A stretch of DNA of 64,000 bases from JANDLT01 sp041743485 (GTDB lineage Bacteria > Acidobacteriota > Blastocatellia > Pyrinomonadales > Pyrinomonadaceae). The stretch covers positions 1 to 64,000 of the forward strand of contig JBGTMR010000184.1 in assembly GCA_041743485.1 (NCBI GenBank), given 5' to 3'. Shown here in pieces: positions 17,208 to 26,368 of the stretch. Position numbers and translations under genes: made by a program. Numbering within the stretch: position 1 is the stretch's first letter; each line of letters starts with the position of its first letter. The notes beneath the pieces were generated by a model, which ran no database searches, was not told the DNA's origin, and saw only the letters and a program-made list of their open reading frames with translations.

Positions 17208-17657
17208 TCACCTCGATTGCCCGCCAGTTTGTCCGGTGATTCGTTTTTGCTCTAGCAAGTACGCTGTGCCGAGCAGCGCGAAGATAACGATGTCCATCGC
17301 TAATTGACCGGGAAGACCGAGCAGCGTCGGGACATTGGCAGCGAACTCTGGATCAACTGCCGCGACGCCGGGGAACAGGAAGGCGAGCAACTGCGTCGCG
17401 TAGTAGAGCGAGGCGAACAAAATGGCGAGGCTGACATTCGATTGTTCATCTCCCCCACGCCTGCCCCAGAGAAAGTAGAGCGTGAGCGCGCCTAGAACCG
17501 GACCGAACGCCATCGTCTGCGCGTTGTGGTACTTGGCGTGCGGCGTCCAGCGCGGGTTATAGATGTGCGTCTCGTTCCAGTCCGCGAAGAACGGGGCAAA
17601 AATCGTAAACAGTGCGATCAGCGTGACGATCCACACTCCTATCTTCAAACCTTTCAC
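17208..17657 (-). CDS. Small four-helix membrane protein, function unknown
   Basis: This 149-residue protein has about four hydrophobic segments (residues 7-25, 47-65, 80-100, 117-136) and the motif WNETHIYNPRWTPHAKYHNAQ after the first, typical of a family of unnamed integral membrane proteins. ATG follows GGATGACA. It lies between a cupin gene and the LytS kinase on the same strand. I cannot assign a function. Confidence 0.75.
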   Translation of the reverse strand: MKGLKIGVWIVTLIALFTIFAPFFADWNETHIYNPRWTPHAKYHNAQTMAFGPVLGALTLYFLWGRRGGDEQSNVSLAILFASLYYATQLLAFLFPGVAAVDPEFAANVPTLLGLPGQLAMDIVIFALLGTAYLLEQKRITGQTGGQSR

Positions 17658-17774
17658 TTGTCATCCTCCTGATTGCCGGGTTGCGTGTTTGAATTGCAAC
17701 TAAGTAATTATCTCCGGCTCAGTTTCATAAATCATCTTCAACTGGAGAATTAGTAAAACTAGGCTGCAAATTCT

Positions 17775-18341
17775 CTAGGCGTGCGGCAGCATCTCCGTTT
17801 TATATTTTGACAAAAGAGCTTCGGTTTTCGCTTTTAACGCCGCCTGTGCTGCCTCGTCGAGTTTGGGCGGCGGCGTTGTCCGGCTCGCTACGGGGACGCC
17901 GACTTCCATAAAAAACTCATCCTGACCCGCAGGCGCGCAAATGCACAGCAGGTGCGCCGCTTTGTCGGATTTGTTTTGAAATTGGTGCGGCGCGTTTGCC
18001 GGAATATTGACGGTCTCGCCAATTCGCACTGTTGATTTTTCGCCGCGAAAAGTGGTTTCAATCTCGCCCTCTAAAACGGTGAACGATTCCTCGAAATCGT
18101 GGCGATGCGGTGGAGGTCCGCCGCCGGGCGGGACGTGCATATCAATCAGGCAGTATTGACCGCCTGTGTCTTTGCCCGATAAAAGAATCGTGTAGGTATC
18201 TCCGACCAAACCTATGTGCGGCAAACTCCCGTGTTCGTTTGGTTTTGCAATCGTGAGGCTACGCTGTAAGTCGTCGGGTGGCAGCGGCGCGATTGCCGGT
18301 ATTGATTTTCCTTCGCTCGTTTTTGATTTCACTTCAGACAT
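17775..18341 (-). CDS. Cupin-domain protein
   Basis: This 188-residue protein has a single cupin barrel at about 65-145: motif 1 PPPHRHDFEESFTVLEGE supplies two His and a Glu, motif 2 APHQFQNKS the last His, so a metal site is intact. Such proteins include dioxygenases, isomerases and small sensors; the substrate cannot be read. RBS AGGAG lies before the ATG. The N-terminal 40 residues are polar and Pro-rich. Confidence 0.87.
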   Translation of the reverse strand: MSEVKSKTSEGKSIPAIAPLPPDDLQRSLTIAKPNEHGSLPHIGLVGDTYTILLSGKDTGGQYCLIDMHVPPGGGPPPHRHDFEESFTVLEGEIETTFRGEKSTVRIGETVNIPANAPHQFQNKSDKAAHLLCICAPAGQDEFFMEVGVPVASRTTPPPKLDEAAQAALKAKTEALLSKYKTEMLPHA

Positions 18342-18469
18342 TTTGTTGTTCTCCTATTTTTTTGACTTCACCTCAGCCGATGTCCGCCGTCGCGCTCTCA
18401 AAAATTTGAGATTGTGTCGTTGGTTTCTGTCGCTGAAATCGTCATAGTCGTTCGCTCTTTCGTTCGGCA

Positions 18470-19369
18470 CTAATGCGATTGTCCTCTTACCCGCCCCTGC
18501 ACGCTCGTCCAACGCAAGTCCGGGTAACGGTCGTTATCGAGTGGGTCGAGTTTGCCGCGACCCTCGAACATGTCACGCATGTACTCCATACCTTGCCATA
18601 CCGGAAACACTGATTGACGTTGCGGCGCAACGAACTTGACGAGCCGGATCAGCACGCCGAGCGAACCCGTGCCGCCGACGCGCAACGTCCGGTATCGTTG
18701 ACCTGTGATGTCGCTCATCACGCAGGCAATGTCGCGTGCGCTGACCGAGTCGCCAGCGATCCGCAGTATTAGCGGTGTCTTGTCGTCAAGCGCGGCGGCG
18801 GCGGTGTAAGCGGCAACGTCGTCTTTGGTGGTGAAGTCGAGCAACTGATCGGCATCGCCCCAGTAGATCACACGGCGCAGTCGCTTCTGGATGATAGGCA
18901 TCTCGGCTCCGAGCATGTCCATGAACGCGCCGTTGAGGATTGATGTCACCTTAATCTGTGACTGGTCGGCGCGCGTCATGAACTCGCGGCGGAGGTCTAG
19001 GTTGCGGTTGTTACCCGGCGTCGTTTTGGTGAAGTCGAGCGAGAAATCCGACGAGATGAAACGCCCCACGCCCGCTTTGACGGCGGCATTGAGCAACACG
19101 CCTTGGCGCTCGACGATTACGTTTTGAAGACCGTTGAGGGCGGAGACGACGCAGGATGCGCCAGCGCACGCTGCGGCGACCGAGACGATGTCGTTCACGT
19201 CGGCATTTGTGGTCGTCGCGCCGAGCGCGGCGACCCGCGCTCTGTCGGCGTCTGACGCATCCGTTCGCATTAGTGCCCGCAGACTTGCGCCACTGGCGAC
19301 GAGTGACTTTGCGATGCGCCCGCCGAGATCGCCCGCAGCACCGGCGAGAAGAATGATTGGTGTATTCAT
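18470..19369 (-). CDS. NmrA-family NAD(P)-binding protein
   Basis: About 299 residues from MNTPIILLAGAAGDLGGRIA, a Gly-rich Rossmann start. The NmrA/isoflavone-reductase-like body includes FISSDFSLDFTKTTPGNN and NGAFMDMLGAEMP. It is similar throughout to the neighbour at 19527-20468, so the two are tandem paralogues. NmrA-like proteins are reductases of aromatic substrates or redox sensors lacking activity; the SDR-type Tyr-x3-Lys is not evident. The frame is open further upstream and encodes an odd extension (see next entry). Confidence 0.85.
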   Translation of the reverse strand: MNTPIILLAGAAGDLGGRIAKSLVASGASLRALMRTDASDADRARVAALGATTTNADVNDIVSVAAACAGASCVVSALNGLQNVIVERQGVLLNAAVKAGVGRFISSDFSLDFTKTTPGNNRNLDLRREFMTRADQSQIKVTSILNGAFMDMLGAEMPIIQKRLRRVIYWGDADQLLDFTTKDDVAAYTAAAALDDKTPLILRIAGDSVSARDIACVMSDITGQRYRTLRVGGTGSLGVLIRLVKFVAPQRQSVFPVWQGMEYMRDMFEGRGKLDPLDNDRYPDLRWTSVQGRVRGQSH

Positions 19370-19519
19370 ATTTGTACGCTCATATTTGTAACTCGCCGAA
19401 TCAATCAGCGTCCGTTGGAACGCAAACGGGTCAGCCCCCGGCAGAAAGTCCACGCCGTAGTGCAGGAACTGTTCGGGCGTCATCGTCGTTGGCGGCGTCA
19501 ACCCTTTGGGCGGAATGAC
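19370..19519 (-). other. In-frame upstream extension of the NmrA gene, possible gene remnant
   Basis: The frame in front of MNTPI reads about 50 protein-like residues, including MTPEQFLHYGVDFLPGADPF and RTLIDSASYKYE. No NmrA protein has such an N-terminus before its Rossmann strand. It may be the end of a lost gene fused in frame, or a real extension. The end of the upstream NmrA paralogue follows within a few bases. Confidence 0.35.
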
Positions 19520-19526
19520 GATCTCT

Positions 19527-20468
19527 TTATCGCTGTCCTCCTGCTTGTTGCGAAGCCGCTCTGGGCAGTGAGCGCGCGGCGAACTCGGCGAAGCTGTCAA
19601 GTTTCAAGTCAGGGTAGCGGTCGTTTTGAAGATCAGTCAAAGCGGTCTGACCCGTCAGCATGTAAAGCTGATAGGCGAGCATCACGACTTTGAACGGGTT
19701 GGACGTGTCTTGCTTTGCCTTCGCCATCGCCGCGCGCAAATCGGCTTCCGAGCCGAGCGAGCGACGCTCGAACGTGCGTCCCGTCTGTGCTTCAATCACC
19801 TTCGTCGCGTCGAGGATTGATACACGCTCGCCAGCGAAAGCAAACTTGCCAGCGGGAACGCTTTCGTCAACCGCAACCCGCGCCACCATCCGCGCGGTGT
19901 CTTCGACGCTGGTGACTTCAATCGGACGTGTGCCGTCACCCCAGAAACTGACGATGCCTGCGTCGTAGTCAATCGCGCCCGCGCCGGGTTTGAACATCTC
20001 CATGAATGCGCCGTTGAGAATGTGAACCGACTCAATACCCGTCTTCGCAATTCCTTCATCGGCGTTGCGGCGCAAATCAAACATCAAATGCTCACCCGGA
20101 GTCGCCTTGAACAAGTCGAGTGCAAAGTCTGACGGCAGGATGCGCCGCACGCCGTTGCGCTTCCCGGCTTCCGCCAAAGCGACCTGTCCGTTGACAATCA
20201 CATCTGCTCCGCCCTGTACCGCCGACACAATCACGTCAACGCCCTCGGTCGCACGCTCAAGCGAAGCAGGGTCGGCGAGGTCGCCTTCGACGACCTGCGC
20301 GCCGCCGTCGAGCAGCGGTTTCAGCGTGTCCTTGTTTTTCGCGTCATCAGCCGCGCCAGCGCGCAGCATAAGTCGAAGGCGCGTGTCCGCACGGTCAAGC
20401 AGGTGGCGGGCGATGCGTGAGCCGAGCATCCCGGATGCGCCGACCAATAGAGTTGTCTGAGTCTTCAT
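19527..20468 (-). CDS. NmrA-family reductase (aromatic alcohol reductase-like)
   Basis: The 313-residue protein starts MKTQTTLLVGASGMLGSRIA with AAGGAT upstream. A Gly-rich dinucleotide site lies at residues 8-16, followed by ILPSDFALDLFKATPGEH and NGAFMEMFKPGAG. Paralogue of the next gene. Divergent from a sigma-54-dependent activator only about 50 bases away, which may regulate it. Confidence 0.87.
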   Translation of the reverse strand: MKTQTTLLVGASGMLGSRIARHLLDRADTRLRLMLRAGAADDAKNKDTLKPLLDGGAQVVEGDLADPASLERATEGVDVIVSAVQGGADVIVNGQVALAEAGKRNGVRRILPSDFALDLFKATPGEHLMFDLRRNADEGIAKTGIESVHILNGAFMEMFKPGAGAIDYDAGIVSFWGDGTRPIEVTSVEDTARMVARVAVDESVPAGKFAFAGERVSILDATKVIEAQTGRTFERRSLGSEADLRAAMAKAKQDTSNPFKVVMLAYQLYMLTGQTALTDLQNDRYPDLKLDSFAEFAARSLPRAASQQAGGQR

Positions 20469-20515
20469 AAATATCCTTTTCGTAGTTCAACACAAATCAC
20501 TGTGGATGTTCTCGC

Positions 20516-21919
20516 GTGTGTGCGCGCGCGCGCCGATTGTGGGCGCATAAATTTCGTTACCGATGCTGTCAACCATTGCGCGTGTTCACCAGCCGAACGA
20601 CTCAGACCGTCGCGTGTTCAGCGCACGCGCGTCTTGCGAAGCCGTTGCGTCGAGCGTTCTCTGTACGCGCCCCCTGCTCTTTCGCATCTCACGGCGTGCG
20701 CTCAACGCTCCCGCGTGGTCGAAGAATCCCTCGACGAGCGGCGAGAACATCGCTCGGTGTTGTAGGCATCGTGCGCGCGAGCGAAAACGCTTTCACGGAA
20801 GAGGATGCGGTGTTACTCACGCAGGTCGCTCAACAGGTGGCGATTGCGGTCGAGAACGCGCTCGCGTTTCGTGAAATTGAAACACTCAAGAACAAACTCA
20901 AAGAAGAAAAGCTCTACCTTGAGGAAGAGGTTCGCGCCAAACACAACTTCGAGGAAATCATCGGGCAAAGCACCACTCTCAAGCGCGCGTTACAAGATGT
21001 GGAGACGGTCGCGCCGACCGACTCGAATGTTTTGATTTGCGGCGAAACCGGCACGGGCAAGGAACTCATCGCCCACGCGATTCATAACTTGAGCGGGCGA
21101 AGCAAGCGCACGCTCGTTAAAGTTAACTGCGCGGCGATTCCAACGGGCTTACTGGAAAGCGAATTATTCGGTCATGAGAAGGGCGCGTTCACCGGCGCAA
21201 TTGAGCGACGCATCGGACGCTTCGAGACGGCGCAAGGCGGCACGATCTTTCTCGATGAAGTCGAAGACATCCCACTCGAATTGCAATCAAAACTGCTGCG
21301 CGTGATACAGGAAAGAGAGTTCGAGCGATTGGGGAGTTCGCGCACGATCCGTGTTGATGTTCGCATCGTCGCTGCCACGAACGCCGATCTCGCTGGGTTA
21401 GTGGCGGAAAAGAAGTTTCGGAGCGACCTGTACTATCGCCTCAACGTCTTTCCGATTACCTTGCCGCCCCTTCGTGAGCGGCGCGAAGACATTCCGCTCT
21501 TGGTGCGTTTCTTCACGCACAAGTTTGCACGGCAGATGAAGCGACAGATAGAAAAGATTCCATCTGTGACGATGGCGGCTCTCACGGCTTATCACTATCC
21601 GGGCAACATCCGTGAGCTACAAAACATGATCGAGCGCGGGGTAATTCTCTCGCGCGGTCGCACGCTTGACCTGCCTCTGAGCGAGTTGAATCTCTCAACC
21701 AAGTCAGTGCAAGCGGAGTCGCCGGAGAACGGTCATACTCCGGTTCAGAGTGACGGCTTAACACTCGAAGCGGTCGAGCGCGAACACATCCTGCGCGTCT
21801 TGCGCGAGTCGGATTGGGTGATCGGCGGCGCGACCGGAGCCGCCGCGCGACTTGGCATCAACCGCACTACACTCAACACCCGGCTGCACAAGCTCGGCAT
21901 CTCTCGCCCACGTCAATGA
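20516..21919 (+). CDS. Sigma-54-dependent activator, sensor domain decayed
   Basis: Recognisable sequence begins at about 20756: the end of a GAF domain (AFTEEDAVLLTQVAQQVAIAV), a coiled linker, then an AAA+ domain with GETGTGKE (Walker A), GAFTGA (sigma-54 contact), FLDEVEDI (Walker B), and a Fis-type HTH at the C-terminus (AAARLGINRTTLNTRLHKLG). FhlA-like regulators have one or more full GAF domains here, but the first 80 residues of this frame are Arg/Ser/Cys-rich and look untranslated or frame-shifted. The upstream region resembles a decayed GAF domain. It may be a constitutive activator or a dying gene. Confidence 0.75.
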   Translation: MCARARRLWAHKFRYRCCQPLRVFTSRTTQTVACSAHARLAKPLRRAFSVRAPCSFASHGVRSTLPRGRRIPRRAARTSLGVVGIVRASENAFTEEDAVLLTQVAQQVAIAVENALAFREIETLKNKLKEEKLYLEEEVRAKHNFEEIIGQSTTLKRALQDVETVAPTDSNVLICGETGTGKELIAHAIHNLSGRSKRTLVKVNCAAIPTGLLESELFGHEKGAFTGAIERRIGRFETAQGGTIFLDEVEDIPLELQSKLLRVIQEREFERLGSSRTIRVDVRIVAATNADLAGLVAEKKFRSDLYYRLNVFPITLPPLRERREDIPLLVRFFTHKFARQMKRQIEKIPSVTMAALTAYHYPGNIRELQNMIERGVILSRGRTLDLPLSELNLSTKSVQAESPENGHTPVQSDGLTLEAVEREHILRVLRESDWVIGGATGAAARLGINRTTLNTRLHKLGISRPRQ

Positions 21920-22139
21920 CCGTATGCAGGGAAATGTCCGACGCTTTGAAAATCGCCCGACGCTACAAGCGGCATCCTGCTTTCAAAAAGGGGCGCAAGA
22001 TGACTTAACATCCCGCGCCCTTGAGTGATCTTCAATCTTCAGTATTTCAGTTCCCGCGCGCCTCAAAGATGTCGCCAAGCAACAGTACGCGGTCTAGTTT
22101 CTCCGCGCTTGGCTGAAGTTACCTGCACACTCTTTCTCA

Positions 22140-22522
22140 TCAAGCAGTTTGCGCCAAAAGATTTTCCTTCCACACATCAGCCACGATTTCATAAGAACGG
22201 AGCCTTGCCGTGTGATCGAAAATCATCGAGTTAAGCATCAACTCATCGGCGTCTGTGTCCGCCAGAAGTTTTTGCAAACCACTTTTCACCGCCGCCGCGC
22301 TGCCGATTATCGAACCGCCCAAACGAGATTCGACAGCCGCCTTTTCCCCCGCCGTCCATAACTCGTTCATGTTCTCAACAGGCGGCTGCATTTCGCCCGG
22401 TGTGCCACGCATCAACCGTAGAAAAGCCTGAAACTGCGTCGTCGCCAGAAACTGCGCTTCCCGGTCAGTCTCGGCGGCGATGCAGTTTATCGCCAGCATC
22501 GCATACGGGTTTTCTAATTTTT
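22140..22522 (-). pseudogene. LLM-class flavin-dependent oxidoreductase, C-terminal fragment
   Basis: The frame covers about the last 125 residues of a luciferase-like monooxygenase (LENPYAMLAINCIAAETDREA; RGTPGEMQPP; GTA/LLADTDADELMLNSMIFDH). Full proteins are about 330 residues; the flavin-binding N-terminal two thirds are missing. It abuts the stop of the NmrA-like gene at 22523, so a deletion is the likely cause. Confidence 0.8.
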
Positions 22523-23389
22523 TCAGGAGGCTTCGGCGGCGAACTCTTCGATAGTCGTCTCTCCTCTGCGAGTCTCGGTCGCTGCGTTGTTCTCAAAAAC
22601 TATGTGACCGGAGTTAAAGCCGCGCATCATCTCGACGTAACTGTTCGCAGCTTCCGGCGAGAAGCCGAAGCCTTCGACCGTCCGCTGCCACTCGCTTTCA
22701 GGCACGGCGACGGCTCGCACATCGCGCTTCAACGCAGCAGCGAAAGCGGCTGCCGTATCGTCCGGCGAATAATCCGCCGCGCCGTAGAGTTCGATGATGC
22801 GCTTGCCCGTCCACTCTTCGGTTAACGCAACGGCGGCAGCGCGCCCGATGTCTTTCGCCGCCACCATCGGAATCTTCCGCTCAAGCGGCTGATAGAAGCT
22901 CGGCAAAATGCCTTTTTCGGCGGCGACTGATACCACGCCGTTCCAGTTGTCCATAAACGACGCGGCGCGCAAGAATGTTACGGGAATCGCTAGCTCGCCG
23001 AAGATGTTTTCTAGGATGTGCGTCGTCAGGATATTGCCCGTGCCAGATGCGTGTTGCGAACCGACGGATGAAAGCAAAACGGCTTTATGCACGCCGGAAT
23101 TCCTTATCGCTTCTCCGTAATGCGCGCCGACTTCCTTAGCCACCGCGCACATATCGGTGGCGTTATAAGCGGGCGGATTCATCGCGTAAACGCCTGTCAC
23201 GCCATTCAAAGCTGCGGTCATCGCACTCGCGTCCGTCAGGTCGGCAAAAGCAACGTCCGCGCCTTTCGCCCGCCAAGCGTCGGCGGCTTTATCCGAGCGC
23301 AGCACGACGCGCACCGGAAGGTGTTTCTCAAGCAAAGTGTCGGCAACCGCCGAACCGGTTTGTCCGGTTGCGCCAAAAACAACATACAT
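22523..23389 (-). CDS. NmrA/NAD(P)H-binding family protein
   Basis: This 288-residue protein starts MYVVFGATGQTGSAVADTLL with GGAGAAAAA upstream. It has the Gly-rich loop GATGQTG, a short Arg-specific region (VLRSDKAADAW) that suggests NADPH, and LLSSVGSQHASG. Similar to quinone oxidoreductase-2-like NmrA proteins. It is one of three NmrA-like genes in this 5-kb stretch. Confidence 0.87.
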   Translation of the reverse strand: MYVVFGATGQTGSAVADTLLEKHLPVRVVLRSDKAADAWRAKGADVAFADLTDASAMTAALNGVTGVYAMNPPAYNATDMCAVAKEVGAHYGEAIRNSGVHKAVLLSSVGSQHASGTGNILTTHILENIFGELAIPVTFLRAASFMDNWNGVVSVAAEKGILPSFYQPLERKIPMVAAKDIGRAAAVALTEEWTGKRIIELYGAADYSPDDTAAAFAAALKRDVRAVAVPESEWQRTVEGFGFSPEAANSYVEMMRGFNSGHIVFENNAATETRRGETTIEEFAAEAS

Positions 23390-23461
23390 AAGTTTTTCTC
23401 CTCAATTATCCAGACTGATTTATTTACTCAAAGACACCAAATTTTGCAGCAAGCAAAATCT

Positions 23462-24505
23462 CTATGCGTCAATTGAATCGCGCATTCCGCCATAGACGAC
23501 ATTACGGACGAACTCTTTGGCGAAAAAGCTGTTCGGAAAAATCGGCTCAATCGCACTCACATCGTTCAGACGCTTCAAATGTTCGTCCGGCAAATTCAAA
23601 TCCAAGCTCGCCAGATTGTCTTGCAGTTGGCTTAGTTTCCGCGAACCGATAATCGGAATCATAGGCTGGTCACGATAACGCAGCCACGCCAGCGCGACTT
23701 GCGAAGCCGACACGCCGAGTTCCTTCGCCACGCTCACGACTTCTTTCGCAATACGCTCGCTGCGGGTTTGATCCGCCATAAAGCCTTGCATCTCTGCGCT
23801 CGCGTAGCGTCCCTCTTTCGCCGCGTCGCTTCCTTTGTCGAGATATTTGCCCGACAAAGTTCCGCCCGCCAGCGGCGACCACGGCGTGACGGCTAAGCCT
23901 AAAGCCTTCGCCATCGGCAACAGTTCGTGTTCCGGCGTGCGCTCAATCAAGCTGTATTCGATTTGCAGACCAACGAACGGCGACCAGCCGCGCAAATCCG
24001 CCAGCATGTTCGCACGCGCGACCCACCACGCGGGCGCGTCGGAGATGCCGACGTACAAAACTTTCCCTTGCCTGACCAAATCATCAAACCCGCGCATCAC
24101 TTCTTCAACGGGCGTGAGCGCGTCCCATGCGTGCATCCAATACAAATCAATGTAGTCGGTGTTGAGACGCTTCAAGCTCGCCTCGACCGACTGCATCATG
24201 GATTTGCGATGATTGCCGCCCGCATTCGCGTCGCCAGTGCCGGGCATCGCGTTCGTGTATTTCGTCGCCAGTACGATGCGCTCGCGGTTCTCCCGCGTAA
24301 ATTCGCTAAGCAGTTTTTCGCTCGTGCCGTTGGTATAAATGTTCGCCGTGTCAATAAAATTCCCGCCCGCTTCCAAAAAAGCGTCGTAAATCGCACGGCT
24401 CTCGTCGCCGCTCGAGCCGAAGCCCCATTCTTCGCCGAAAGTCATCGTTCCCAGACAAAGCTCGGAAACGCGCAGTCCGCTGTTGCCCAAAAGTTTGTAT
24501 CTCAT
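23462..24505 (-). CDS. Aldo/keto reductase
   Basis: This 347-residue protein has the full AKR catalytic set: Asp and Tyr in FIDTANIYTNG, Lys in LATKYTNA, His in YWMHAWD. The C-terminal phosphate-binding segment PIIGSRKLSQLQDN is present. The start MRYKLLGNSGLRVSEL is preceded by AAGGAG and overlaps the stop of the upstream small ORF. NADPH-dependent reduction of an aldehyde or ketone. Confidence 0.92.
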   Translation of the reverse strand: MRYKLLGNSGLRVSELCLGTMTFGEEWGFGSSGDESRAIYDAFLEAGGNFIDTANIYTNGTSEKLLSEFTRENRERIVLATKYTNAMPGTGDANAGGNHRKSMMQSVEASLKRLNTDYIDLYWMHAWDALTPVEEVMRGFDDLVRQGKVLYVGISDAPAWWVARANMLADLRGWSPFVGLQIEYSLIERTPEHELLPMAKALGLAVTPWSPLAGGTLSGKYLDKGSDAAKEGRYASAEMQGFMADQTRSERIAKEVVSVAKELGVSASQVALAWLRYRDQPMIPIIGSRKLSQLQDNLASLDLNLPDEHLKRLNDVSAIEPIFPNSFFAKEFVRNVVYGGMRDSIDA

Positions 24506-24672
24506 CTTTGCTCCTTGTAAATTCGATAAGAACCGTTCTCAATACCCTTAGTAATTTCGCTTTCAGATTTCGACCGCCAGCCGCCTTTTTCCAGCTCAAA
24601 GCTTTCCAATGAGATTGTTATTAGCGGTTTTCGATGAAAGTGAATTTGAAAATAACTACCAAGGCAGTTCAT
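24502..24672 (-). CDS. Small ORF between SDR and AKR genes
   Basis: A 56-residue frame beginning MNCLGSYFQIHF overlaps the SDR end by 17 bases and shares ATGA with the AKR start, so it sits exactly as a coupled gene would. The sequence (SFELEKGGWRSKSESEI) is charged and soluble with no known family. It may be real or only a spacer that carries the AKR ribosome site. Confidence 0.35.
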   Translation of the reverse strand: MNCLGSYFQIHFHRKPLITISLESFELEKGGWRSKSESEITKGIENGSYRIYKEQR

Positions 24673-25402
24673 CGCCAAGATGAATAAATTTGCCGGTATA
24701 GCCGTCAGAAGGAAGCGTCGCCAAATCAACCGAAGTTCTCGCGCCTTCTTCGACCGGAATGTCGCCGGATGAGTTCATATCTGTGACGACCGAACCCGGA
24801 TGTGCCGCGTTGACTTTGATGTTTGTGTCTTTCAGTTCGTGGGCGAGGTGAACTGCGTAACCGTTGAGCGCGGTTTTCGAGATGTCGTAAGCCGGAAGTT
24901 TGAAATTGTAAATCGGCGAATTCGGATCGCTATGTAGATTTAGCGAACCCAACCCGCTTGATAAAAAGACGATTCTGCCAGCGTCCGATTTTTTTATTAA
25001 TGGAACAAATTCCTGCGTGACGGCAATCGTGTTGAAAAAATTCGTGTCGAAGGTTTTTCGGAAAACATCCGGCGTTGTTTTGCTTGCTTGGACATGCGCG
25101 CCGTTTTCGCTTTCGTCAATGAGAATACCGGCATTGTTAATTAAAATATCGAGTTTGCCGTAGTTCGCTTCAACGTATGCTGCCGCCGAGGCGTGCGTAT
25201 GCGCGTCGTCAACGTCGAGCAAAACGAATTCCGCGTCGAAGCCTTCAGCCTTCAATTTGGCTTCGGCTTCCCTGCCGTTTTCTGCGGTTCTCGCACCGAC
25301 TAAAACCTTGATGCCCTGCTGTCCAAGTTGCCGCGCCGTTTCAAAACCGATGCCGCGATTGGCTCCGGTAATTAATGCAATTTTTTTATTTTGTTCGCTC
25401 AT
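24656..25402 (-). CDS. SDR family oxidoreductase
   Basis: This 248-residue carbonyl-reductase-like SDR has TGANRGIGFETA at residues 14-25, NNAGILID and YDISKTALNGYA with catalytic Tyr/Lys. GAGGAAAAAC lies before the ATG. Similar in type to the gene at 7674. First gene of a probable operon with the small ORF and AKR downstream. Confidence 0.9.
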   Translation of the reverse strand: MSEQNKKIALITGANRGIGFETARQLGQQGIKVLVGARTAENGREAEAKLKAEGFDAEFVLLDVDDAHTHASAAAYVEANYGKLDILINNAGILIDESENGAHVQASKTTPDVFRKTFDTNFFNTIAVTQEFVPLIKKSDAGRIVFLSSGLGSLNLHSDPNSPIYNFKLPAYDISKTALNGYAVHLAHELKDTNIKVNAAHPGSVVTDMNSSGDIPVEEGARTSVDLATLPSDGYTGKFIHLGDELPW

Positions 25403-25448
25403 TGTTTTTCCTCTTTTTATGTTTTATGTAAATTTATTGATTTCTTTA

Positions 25449-26294
25449 TCAAGCGGTTGCGGCAACATCAAAATTTGCGTTGATCGCTCGCGTCCGCCAG
25501 ATTGCAATCTCTTGTTTGACTTGTTCGAGCTTGGCTTCGATTGCCTCAAACGCAAATAATCCTAACGGCAGGCGAAACGGCGGATTCTCCGATTCGACCG
25601 CTTCGACGATGATCTTCGCGGCTTTCGCCGGATCGCCCGCTATGCTGTCAAATTCTCGCATCGTTTCGGGAAGCTGCGTGGTCGAAGGATACGCCTCCGG
25701 CAGCAGATTTTCGGCGATAACTCCGCGTTCGCCGAAGCCGGTGTGAAAAGGTCCCGGCTCGACAAGCGTCGTTTTGATTCCGTGCGTGGCGACTTCCGCC
25801 GCCAACGCTTCGGACACGCCTTCGAGCGCGAATTTCGTTGCCGAATAAATACCTAAGGACGGATACGCCGAGAAGCCGACCAGCGAACCGATATTGACGA
25901 TATGACCGCTTTTTTGCTCGCGCAAAATCGGCAGAACTTCGCGCGTAACATTCAAAACGCCGAACACGTTCGTGTCGAACTGCTGCCTGATTTGCCCGTC
26001 GCTCGCTTCTTCAATCGCGCCGGCTAAAACGTAACCCGCATTGTTGACAAGCACGTCAATGCGCCCGAATTCCCTGACGGCTTCCCGAACCGAATTTTTC
26101 GCGTCCTCCGTATTCGTCACGTCGAGTTTGATCGCCCGCGCCGTGTCGGGATATTTTTCAATCAAATCCCGCAAAACTTCCGGCTTCCGCGCCGTCGCCA
26201 CCACGCGGTCGCCCTTCGCCAAAACTTCTTCCGCCAGAGCGCGTCCGAAACCGCTCGACGTTCCTGTGATAAACCAAACTTTTTTCTCGCTCAT
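25449..26294 (-). CDS. SDR family oxidoreductase
   Basis: The 281-residue protein starts MSEKKVWFITGTSSGFG with GAGGAG in front; an in-frame ATG at 26309 is less well placed. It has NNAGYVLAG and YSATKFALEG motifs, typical of the larger classical SDRs that act on ketones or retinol-like substrates. A perfect inverted repeat at 26331-26355 lies directly upstream, and an Rrf2 regulator is the next gene, so repression by a DNA-binding protein at this site is likely. Confidence 0.9.
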   Translation of the reverse strand: MSEKKVWFITGTSSGFGRALAEEVLAKGDRVVATARKPEVLRDLIEKYPDTARAIKLDVTNTEDAKNSVREAVREFGRIDVLVNNAGYVLAGAIEEASDGQIRQQFDTNVFGVLNVTREVLPILREQKSGHIVNIGSLVGFSAYPSLGIYSATKFALEGVSEALAAEVATHGIKTTLVEPGPFHTGFGERGVIAENLLPEAYPSTTQLPETMREFDSIAGDPAKAAKIIVEAVESENPPFRLPLGLFAFEAIEAKLEQVKQEIAIWRTRAINANFDVAATA

Positions 26295-26330
26295 ATTTTC
26301 TCCTCTCACTTTCTACTTCGTATGTTTCCA

Positions 26331-26355
26331 AATTGTTACCACAATAGTAACAATT
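26331..26355. promoter_or_regulatory. Inverted-repeat operator upstream of the SDR gene
   Basis: AATTGTTAC and GTAACAATT are perfect 9-bp arms separated by 7 bases, about 37 bases in front of the SDR start. Sequence differs from the palindrome in front of the Rrf2 gene, so a different dimeric regulator could bind here. Confidence 0.6.
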
Positions 26356-26368
26356 ACATCCAAAAAAA

